9,389 nucleotides of DNA. Origin: CAZPYD01 sp964590835 (GTDB taxonomy: Bacteria > Patescibacteriota > Minisyncoccia > JAHISW01 > Tagabacteraceae). The notes below the pieces were generated by a model that made no database searches, was not told the DNA's origin, and saw nothing but the letters and a program-made list of their open reading frames with translations. This document shows positions 5,303-9,389 of the stretch, piece after piece. A program made the position numbers and the translations under genes. Each line of letters starts with the position of its first letter. Position 1 is the stretch's first letter. Location: the NCBI GenBank assembly GCA_964590835.1, contig CAZPYD010000025.1:1-9389 (forward strand), written 5' to 3'.

Positions 5303-6122
5303 CGTTCTTTTTTACTGGCAATCCTACTTCTTCACGAGTCTTACCTATCACAGACAAAGCAAAATCCATGCCTTCGCCATTGTATATATGAAGGTCTTTT
5401 GAAATAGCAATAAGAGGGCCATCCTCTACTCCGATACTCTCGGCCATATATTCTTTTACCAACTGCAACCCGCCATAGTTTTGCGGAAAAGCTCCCCATA
5501 GATCATTGGAGCGAAAATAACACGCAAAATGAAGTTTATTATTTTCTATCCAAGTATCAATTCCTCTTAAACACTGAGTACTAACCTCCACGTCTGGATT
5601 TTTGTTCCATACATTTGTTAAATATCTGTTAAAAATCAGTTTTCCTGTCACTCTTTCTGTTGCAATAATATTTCCACAAAAATCTACGTCCCAATTATAA
5701 TTAAAAAAAGATTCCGGCCTACCAACAGACATATAACAACAAGCTGTACCAAAACCATATTTTTTGTAATACTTTATTACCGCCTCAATCTCCCAAGACA
5801 AATCTTCTCCATAAGTGTAATGCTCTCCTTCTGCTTTATCAGATGTAACAAGCTGAGCCATATACTCCTGAATTTTTTCTTCAGTTGTGGGAGCCGGCAC
5901 TGTACTGAGATGCTCAGGGATATAAACCGCAAGAGGTCTCATACTAGGCTTGTGCATTTCAATAATTATAGACAAAGTTCTTCTAAAATTTCCTTCATAA
6001 TCAAGACTTCCTGAGGTAATTCCATAATCTCTACCTTCAGTCAAAACTTTTTGCAAGGCTAAATTCCAACAATAGCCAATAGAATCACCTATAATATGAT
6101 GAAAAATCGGTTTAAAACTCAT
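5295..6122 (-). CDS. thyA: Thymidylate synthase (ThyA superfamily, compact divergent type)
   Basis: 275 residues; predicted to methylate dUMP to dTMP with methylene-tetrahydrofolate. Active-site spacing matches E. coli ThyA. Catalytic Cys184 in STQCLRGID stands 20 residues before Arg204 in RSND (as Cys146/Arg166). Asn215 is 8 after Asp207 (as Asn177/Asp169), and His245/Tyr247 in DLHIY match His207/Tyr209. The retained Asn at the Asn177 position favours dUMP over dCMP, so thymidylate synthase is preferred to dCMP hydroxymethylase. The residue after the catalytic Cys is Leu rather than His, as in archaeal-like forms, and the usual ThyA C-terminal tail is not recognisable. Start: ATG with AAAGGAGG 7 nt upstream. 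It is first of two overlapping genes. Confidence 0.87.
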   Translation of the reverse strand: MSFKPIFHHIIGDSIGYCWNLALQKVLTEGRDYGITSGSLDYEGNFRRTLSIIIEMHKPSMRPLAVYIPEHLSTVPAPTTEEKIQEYMAQLVTSDKAEGEHYTYGEDLSWEIEAVIKYYKKYGFGTACCYMSVGRPESFFNYNWDVDFCGNIIATERVTGKLIFNRYLTNVWNKNPDVEVSTQCLRGIDTWIENNKLHFACYFRSNDLWGAFPQNYGGLQLVKEYMAESIGVEDGPLIAISKDLHIYNGEGMDFALSVIGKTREEVGLPVKKNDE

Positions 6123-6177
6123 CGCTGTCCTCCTTTGTTAAAATCCAATCACTCTTAACGAGTTTTTATTTAAAAAA

Positions 6178-6183
6178 AGTATA
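6178..6183 (-). promoter_or_regulatory. Possible -10 box of the thyA-HIT operon
   Basis: The minus strand reads TATACT at 6178-6183, about 55 bp before the thyA-like start and just after the rplK terminator. A TTGTTT (6199-6204) would be a -35, but with a short 15-bp spacer and overlapping the terminator stem. Suggestive only. Confidence 0.35.
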
Positions 6184-6196
6184 GCAAATAAGATAT

Positions 6197-6234
6197 AAAA
6201 ACAAAACACCGGCCGAAGCCAGTGTTTTGTTTTT
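6197..6234 (-). terminator. Terminator after rplK
   Basis: Long hairpin with arms ACAAAACAC (6201-6209) and GTGTTTTGT (6222-6230), extended by A/T pairs, a C-A mismatch, then GGC/GCC around the loop CGAA. A U-rich tail follows on the minus strand. It lies 23 bp past the rplK stop and closes the secE-rplK gene cluster. Confidence 0.88.
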
Positions 6235-6256
6235 AATATGTTTAGTGGCTCACTAT

Positions 6257-6676
6257 TTATTTTACGTCTACTCCCATTGAGCGAGCTGTTCCTTCTACTA
6301 TCTTCATTGCTGCATCAATATCGTTGGCATTCAAGTCTTCCATTTTGCGCTCGGCAATTTCTTTTACCTGAGCTTTTGTAACACTACCTACCTTTTTAAT
6401 AGGAACTTTACCTGAACCTTTTTCAACACCAGCAGCTTTTCTTAACAAATCAGAAGCAGGTGGTGTTTTTAGTTTCAAATCAAAAGAATTATCTTCATAA
6501 ACAGTTACCTCTGCAGGAACGATATCGTTTCCCATTTCTTTAGTAGCGTCGTTGAACTTATTTACAAAGTCTCCAATATTAATGCCGTGCTGACCCAAAG
6601 TAGGACCAACAGGAGGAGCTGGAGTTGCTTTACCAGCTGGAATTTGTAATTTAAAAATTGTTTTTACTTTTTTCAT
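6257..6676 (-). CDS. rplK: Ribosomal protein L11 (uL11)
   Basis: 139 residues, full length for L11. It forms the GTPase-associated centre by binding helices 43/44 of 23S rRNA. Seen: the N-terminal proline-rich PPVGPTLGQHGI at 21-32, which binds translation factors and is the thiopeptide contact region, and the C-terminal rRNA-binding domain (about 71-139) with KTPPASDLLRKAAGVEKGSG. The ATG at 6674-6676 lacks a Shine-Dalgarno sequence; the long nonamer palindrome lies immediately upstream. The usual partner rplA (L1) does not follow: a terminator and the thymidylate synthase gene come instead. Confidence 0.97.
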   Translation of the reverse strand: MKKVKTIFKLQIPAGKATPAPPVGPTLGQHGINIGDFVNKFNDATKEMGNDIVPAEVTVYEDNSFDLKLKTPPASDLLRKAAGVEKGSGKVPIKKVGSVTKAQVKEIAERKMEDLNANDIDAAMKIVEGTARSMGVDVK

Positions 6677-6688
6677 ACTAATTAATTA

Positions 6689-6790
6689 CGGTACTAATAT
6701 ACTAATTTTACTAATGGATACTAATAAACTTAGATATTCATTATTAGTATTATTCGTATCATTCGCATGCATTCGTATATTGGTATCGCA
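6689..6790. repeat. Long nonamer palindrome, copy 1 (rplK-infC gap)
   Basis: An imperfect inverted repeat of about 100 bp filling the gap between infC and rplK. Arms are built from 9-nt units close to ATACTAATG or ATACGAATG. Its right part, 6741-6790, is identical for 50 bp to 7940-7989. The left arm begins CGGTACTAATATAC and mirrors TATATTGGTATCG on the right. It ends 2 bp from the infC stop codon. It has one nonamer fewer than copy 2. Confidence 0.85.
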
Positions 6791-6792
6791 TT

Positions 6793-7305
6793 TTATTTAT
6801 TTTTTTCTATTATGGTAAAAATACCACGCGGACCTTTTCTAATATCTTGAAGCACCTTATATTCTTCGGTAATTAAATTTATGATTCTCTGTAATCGCTC
6901 TTTTAGAAAATCTCTATCCAAATATTTTTCTCTACCTTTTAGAAATAATTCCAATTTTACGCGATTACCTTCTTTTAAAAATTCCGATGCCTTTTTTGCC
7001 TTAAGCTCCAAGTCGCGGCCGGATGTGCCAAGATGAATCCTTACATTTTTCATTTCTGTCACACTTGATTTCTTTGCTGCTTCTTTTAGCTTTCTTTTTT
7101 CTTTGTATAAAAATTTACCAAAATCCATTATTTTGGCAATAGGCGGAACAACTTTTGGTGAGATCTCTATCAAATCCAAACCTTTTTCACTAGCCATTTG
7201 TATAGCCTTTGATGTTTCTACAACACCCAAGTTTTCACCATCGTCGCCAATCAACCTAACCTCTTTCGCTTTTATTTCATTGTTTATTTTTGGTTTGTTT
7301 TTCAA
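6793..7305 (-). CDS. infC: Translation initiation factor IF-3
   Basis: 170 residues with both IF3 domains: the N-domain (INNEIKAKEVRLIGDDGENLGVV, about 7-29, through the linker near 66-80) and the C-domain (VRIHLGTSGRDLELKAKKASEFL through GPRGIFTII). It keeps ribosomal subunits apart and checks the initiator tRNA-codon pairing. The start is TTG at 7303-7305: no ATG or GTG lies near, and the protein must begin here to contain the conserved N-terminal strand. The TTG is one base after the rplT stop (TAAATTG), with no clear Shine-Dalgarno sequence, so coupled reinitiation is likely. The order is unusual: infC is normally first before rpmI-rplT, but here it is last. Confidence 0.96.
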   Translation of the reverse strand: MKNKPKINNEIKAKEVRLIGDDGENLGVVETSKAIQMASEKGLDLIEISPKVVPPIAKIMDFGKFLYKEKRKLKEAAKKSSVTEMKNVRIHLGTSGRDLELKAKKASEFLKEGNRVKLELFLKGREKYLDRDFLKERLQRIINLITEEYKVLQDIRKGPRGIFTIIEKNK

Positions 7306-7306
7306 T

Positions 7307-7657
7307 TTATTTTGCTTGTGATTTCTCTATTACTTTGTTAAAAATTTCTGGCCTATTTTCGGCCAAATCAGAAAGCATTTTTCTATTCAAACCAATGTTT
7401 GCTTTTTTAAGCGCATCTATAAAACGACTGTAAGACAAACCCTGTAACCTACTTCCTGCACCTATTTTAATCTGCCACAACTTCCTAAAGTTTCTTTTCT
7501 TTTTTCGCCTGTCATGAAAAGCGTGAGTATAAGCATGGAAAAGAGCTTCTTTTGCTGCTCTTTCCTTTGATTTTCTACCCCACTTATAACCCTTTGTTTG
7601 TTTTAAAACATTTCTTCGTCTCTTTAATGAAATTGTACCTCGTTTAATCCTTGTCAT
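7307..7657 (-). CDS. rplT: Ribosomal protein L20 (bL20)
   Basis: 116 residues, normal L20 length. It is an early 50S assembly protein that binds 23S rRNA. Seen: the very basic N-terminal extension (RIKRGTISLKRRRNVLKQTKGYKWGRKS), the HDRRKKKRNFRKLWQIKI block (48-65) and the C-terminal globular domain with GLSYSRFIDALKKANIGLNRKMLSDLA. It lies 12 bp after rpmI and 1 bp before infC. In E. coli, L20 represses rpmI-rplT translation through an mRNA structure; with infC moved downstream any such control would work differently here. No Shine-Dalgarno sequence beyond a weak GTGG. Confidence 0.97.
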   Translation of the reverse strand: MTRIKRGTISLKRRRNVLKQTKGYKWGRKSKERAAKEALFHAYTHAFHDRRKKKRNFRKLWQIKIGAGSRLQGLSYSRFIDALKKANIGLNRKMLSDLAENRPEIFNKVIEKSQAK

Positions 7658-7669
7658 ACCACTATTAAA

Positions 7670-7864
7670 TTATTTATTTTTACTAAACGGCATAAAACGA
7701 TTCAAGTTTTTACCACCAATTTTAAATTCCTGTGTTTTATGTCTTTTCATATGACTTGCTCTGCTTTCTTTGGCATTAAAATGCCCTATACCAGGCTTAC
7801 GCTGAACAACCTTACCTTTTTTGGTAAGCTTTAATCTTTTTGTATATGATTTGTTTGTTTTCAT
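7670..7864 (-). CDS. rpmI: Ribosomal protein L35 (bL35)
   Basis: 64 residues, the usual length. Small basic 50S protein with the family pattern MKTNKSYTKRLKLTKKGKV, the GHFNAKES and KRHKTQ stretches, and a basic C terminus. It is the first gene of the rpmI-rplT-infC block. The ATG (7862-7864) has no Shine-Dalgarno sequence; the leader is occupied by the second copy of the long nonamer palindrome. Confidence 0.96.
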   Translation of the reverse strand: MKTNKSYTKRLKLTKKGKVVQRKPGIGHFNAKESRASHMKRHKTQEFKIGGKNLNRFMPFSKNK

Positions 7865-7878
7865 GTTAACTAATTATT

Positions 7879-7989
7879 CGATGCCAATATACTAATTTTA
7901 CTAATGATACTAATGGATACTAATAAACACGGATGTTCGTTATTAGTATTATTCGTATCATTCGCATGCATTCGTATATTGGTATCGCA
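7879..7989. repeat. Long nonamer palindrome, copy 2 (rpmI-nusG gap)
   Basis: Imperfect inverted repeat of about 110 bp with the left arm CGATGCCAATATAC and the mirrored right end TATATTGGTATCG. It is in the same orientation as copy 1, with the 50-bp right part identical and the left arm nearly so. It has one additional ATACTAATG. It ends one base from the nusG stop codon. Together the copies flank rpmI-rplT-infC as direct repeats. Confidence 0.85.
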
Positions 7990-7990
7990 C

Positions 7991-8554
7991 TTAAATCTTC
8001 TTTACCTGTAAGAAATCTAATTCTACAGGGGTCTCTCTGCCAAACATAGAAACCAATACTTTTATCTTTCCTCTTTCTTCGTCAGTACTTTCTACTCTAC
8101 CTTCGAAGTCTTTAAATGGACCGTCTACTATTTTAACTTGTTCACCCACTTTAATATCAAGTTTATGTTTAGGTTCTTTCACTCCCATTCTCTTAAACAA
8201 GTGATCTATCTCTTCTTTTTTAAGTGGAGCCGGAGTGGTACCAGAACCCACAAAACCAGTTACTCTAGGAGTGTTACGAACAACATACCAAGAATCGTGG
8301 GTAACAACCATCTCTACAAGAACATAACCTGCATAAAGCTTTTCTTCAACAACCACCCTTTTACCCGCTCTTATTTTTATCTTTTTTTCAGTCGGAACTA
8401 ACACATTAAAAATCTTATCTTCCATTCCTAAAGATTCTATTCTTTGCTTTAGATTTCTAACAACAGCTCCTTCGTAACCAGAATAAGTATGAAGGGCATA
8501 CCAATGCCTTTCATTATTAGTTTTAATTTCTTGTTTTTCTTGTTGTTTTTCCAT
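7991..8554 (-). CDS. nusG: Transcription termination/antitermination factor NusG
   Basis: 187 residues, family length. It binds the RNA polymerase clamp (NGN domain) and couples it to the ribosome or Rho (KOW domain). Seen: a short charged N-terminal tail, the NGN domain from RHWYALHTYSGYE (16-28) through the EKLYAGYVLVEM strand (71-82) and RNTPRVTGFVG (93-103), and the KOW motif GEQVKIVDGPFKDFEGRV (137-154). It follows secE as in the classical secE-nusG operon, 32 bp apart. There is no Shine-Dalgarno sequence before the ATG. Confidence 0.97.
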   Translation of the reverse strand: MEKQQEKQEIKTNNERHWYALHTYSGYEGAVVRNLKQRIESLGMEDKIFNVLVPTEKKIKIRAGKRVVVEEKLYAGYVLVEMVVTHDSWYVVRNTPRVTGFVGSGTTPAPLKKEEIDHLFKRMGVKEPKHKLDIKVGEQVKIVDGPFKDFEGRVESTDEERGKIKVLVSMFGRETPVELDFLQVKKI

Positions 8555-8586
8555 TTATTAAAAAGCTACTATATATGTATAAAATA

Positions 8587-8772
8587 TTACAAAACGAATG
8601 TTTGCAATAGGTATGAAAATGTTTTATCAAAAAAGCCTAGCAAAAGAGCAACAAACAAACAAACTCCAATAATTAAAAATGTAGAGTTTATAGTCTGTTG
8701 TTTTGTAGGCCAATTAACGGAACTTAACTCCGCTTTTGTGCCTTTTAAATAATTGACTAATTTGGTAAACAT
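8587..8772 (-). CDS. secE: Protein translocase subunit SecE
   Basis: 61 residues, a minimal single-span SecE. It clamps SecY in the SecYEG channel of the cytoplasmic membrane. Seen: a cytoplasmic amphipathic N-terminal helix (FTKLVNYLKGTKAELSSV), the family's WP signature at 21-22 after SSVN, then a hydrophobic transmembrane segment around 31-48 (TFLIIGVCLFVALLLGFF). It is first in the operon with nusG. The start has no Shine-Dalgarno sequence; the leader bears degenerate copies of the ATACTAAT/TACGAAT motif. Confidence 0.95.
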   Translation of the reverse strand: MFTKLVNYLKGTKAELSSVNWPTKQQTINSTFLIIGVCLFVALLLGFFDKTFSYLLQTFVL

Positions 8773-8798
8773 ACCGATACTAATCTACGAATTAAACT
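8773..8798. repeat. Degenerate nonamer motifs in the secE leader
   Basis: Directly before the secE start the plus strand reads CGATACTAATCTACGAATTA. It contains ATACTAAT and TACGAAT, the same building blocks as the long palindromes before rpmI and rplK. It is too short to form the full palindrome. Confidence 0.5.
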
Positions 8799-8804
8799 CT
8801 TCTT

Positions 8805-8824
8805 AAAAAAGCCCCTTACGGGCT
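8805..8824 (-). terminator. Terminator-like hairpin in the secE leader
   Basis: Stem AGCCC/GGGCT (8810-8824), 5-nt loop, then a run of six U on the minus strand. It lies between the predicted secE promoter and the secE start, so it would act as an attenuator rather than end an upstream gene, which already has a terminator at 9302-9333. Confidence 0.7.
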
Positions 8825-8838
8825 ATTCATTACCTACT

Positions 8839-8866
8839 ATTATATACAAATATTCAAATTGGTCAA
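8839..8866 (-). promoter_or_regulatory. secE operon promoter
   Basis: The minus strand shows TTGACC (8861-8866), a 16-bp spacer and a perfect TATAAT (8839-8844). This is the best promoter in the window. The -35 hexamer spans the edge of repeat unit C: its TTGA is the complement of the TCAA that flanks the unit. Confidence 0.65.
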
Positions 8867-9156
8867 CCCGGTAGTATTCAATTTCAAATTGTTTACCCAA
8901 TTACCATTAAAAATAATACAATGCAATATGTTTTTACTTAGTTTATTGTTTTAGTCTGTTTTTTGCTTGTTTTTATTTATTACAGTTTATTTGCAATTTG
9001 CATAAAAACTGTATTATTTTTTGGTTCCGGGTTTAATTTAAAATTCTGTGGATTAGCCAGCAAATTTACAAAAAAATTGAACAAATCAACGCTTTTAAAA
9101 AATCCCTAACTGGTTATCAATTAAACAGGATTTTGATTTGAAATTGTACTACCGGG
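8867..9156. repeat. Unit C of the inverted-repeat family (290 bp)
   Basis: It begins CCCGGTAGTATTCAATTTC and ends GAAATTGTACTACCGGG, with the same end sequences as units A and B except CCCGG for CCCAG. A hairpin AAAATCC/GGATTTT (9099-9134) ends 22 nt before the terminal G, as in A and B. It is about twice the usual size. A degenerate junction-like TTCCGGG at 9025-9031, with another inverted repeat (TACAGTTT/AAACTGTA, 8981-9013) before it, suggests two decayed units. TCAA flanks it on both sides. Confidence 0.7.
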
Positions 9157-9160
9157 TCAA

Positions 9161-9295
9161 CCCGGTAGTACAAATTCAATATCAAAACAAAGATGAATCC
9201 CAAAATTTATTTAACAAGATGACACGTGAATCAAAATAATTTAAAAAGTTTACCCCGACTGCAGTCGGGGCTTATTGAATTTGAATAGTACCGGG
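9161..9295. repeat. Unit D of the ~135-bp inverted-repeat family
   Basis: A 135-bp unit in tandem with C, separated by TCAA. It begins CCCGGTAGTACAAATTCAAT and ends TTGAATTTGAATAGTACCGGG. The internal hairpin CCCCGACTGCAGTCGGGG (9253-9270) is a perfect palindrome and ends 25 nt before the terminal G. No ORF is present. Confidence 0.8.
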
Positions 9296-9301
9296 CAAGA
9301 C

Positions 9302-9333
9302 AAAAAAAATCCCCCGAACCTTTTGGTTCGGGG
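9302..9333 (-). terminator. Terminator of a gene beyond the right edge
   Basis: Perfect 9-bp stem CCCCGAACC/GGTTCGGGG with loop TTTT (9312-9333), followed on the minus strand by a run of eight U. It must end a minus-strand transcript entering from the right. Confidence 0.88.
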
Positions 9334-9389
9334 AATTAAGGACTAAGCATCTCAGAGCCAGAGCAAAATTACCCAGGACTGAGAGCTAT
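9334..9389 (-). other. Unidentified 3' end of a minus-strand transcript
   Basis: These 56 bases precede the terminator. The longest open minus-strand frame ends at a TGA and reads only Ser-Ser-Gln-Ser-Trp-Val-Ile-Leu-Leu-Trp-Leu, which matches nothing I know. The sequence can pair imperfectly (AGCTCTCAG with CTGAGATGCT on the minus strand), so a structured RNA is possible. It is not a recognisable tRNA, 5S or tmRNA end. Confidence 0.3.

Noticed and set aside
5295..6122. dCMP hydroxymethylase instead of thymidylate synthase
   Set aside because: The position matching E. coli Asn177 is Asn215, whereas dCMP hydroxymethylases have Asp there. This stays a sequence-based preference, not proof.
8867..9295. 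Insertion sequence with a transposase
   Set aside because: The inverted-repeat units contain no ORF of useful size on either strand, and no transposase motif is visible anywhere in the window.
9334..9389. tRNA, 5S rRNA or tmRNA 3' end
   Set aside because: There is no T-arm GTTCGA pattern with a CCA end, and no 5S or tmRNA signature. The GGTTCG seen belongs to the terminator stem.

Overview
The window looks like a chromosome segment of a Candidate Phyla Radiation (Patescibacteria, probably Parcubacteria-like) bacterium. This is inferred from the low G+C, compact genes, short hypothetical proteins, and short GC-rich dispersed repeats translated in frame inside a housekeeping gene. TGA acts as a normal stop (the thyA-like gene and the nucleotidyltransferase gene both end in TGA) and Trp is TGG, so the Gracilibacteria/Absconditabacteria UGA-Gly code is not in use. 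No database search was possible.

Layout, left to right. (1) 1-530, minus: 5' part of ileS, broken by an in-frame TAA after codon 168, with recognisable IleRS sequence continuing in the same frame to the window edge. (2) 531-808: two tandem units of about 135 bp with inverted-repeat ends. (3) 889-2829, minus: argS followed by a small unknown gene, ending in a terminator at 844-873. (4) 2846-2872: a solitary end of the same repeat family, apparently supplying the argS -35 box. (5) 2921-3286, minus: a Trp/Cys-rich unknown protein with its own terminator. (6) 3444-4831, plus: a two-gene operon of a HIGH-motif nucleotidyltransferase and a deoxycytidylate-deaminase-like protein with an extra N-terminal domain. 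(7) 4871-6122, minus: a thymidylate synthase overlapping a HIT hydrolase gene, converging on operon 6 at a shared terminator. (8) 6257-8772, minus: secE-nusG-rpmI-rplT-infC-rplK. (9) 8773-9389: no gene; the secE promoter and an attenuator-like hairpin, two more units of the 135-bp family, and the terminator of a gene beyond the edge.

Functionally, groups 1, 3 and 8 are the translation/secretion core (two aminoacyl-tRNA synthetases, L11, L20, L35, IF3, NusG, SecE). Groups 6 and 7 form a pyrimidine nucleotide island: the deaminase would supply dUMP and the thymidylate synthase would use it, with a nucleotidyltransferase and a HIT hydrolase alongside. The accessory genes mostly have textbook Shine-Dalgarno sequences while the core genes have none, and several core genes start directly against a repeat.

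The most notable things are: the stop codon inside ileS; the 135-bp repeat family with a hairpin held 22-25 nt from its right end; the long palindromic repeats, sharing 50 identical bases, that flank a rpmI-rplT-infC block sitting between nusG and rplK; and two different dispersed repeats translated inside ArgRS.
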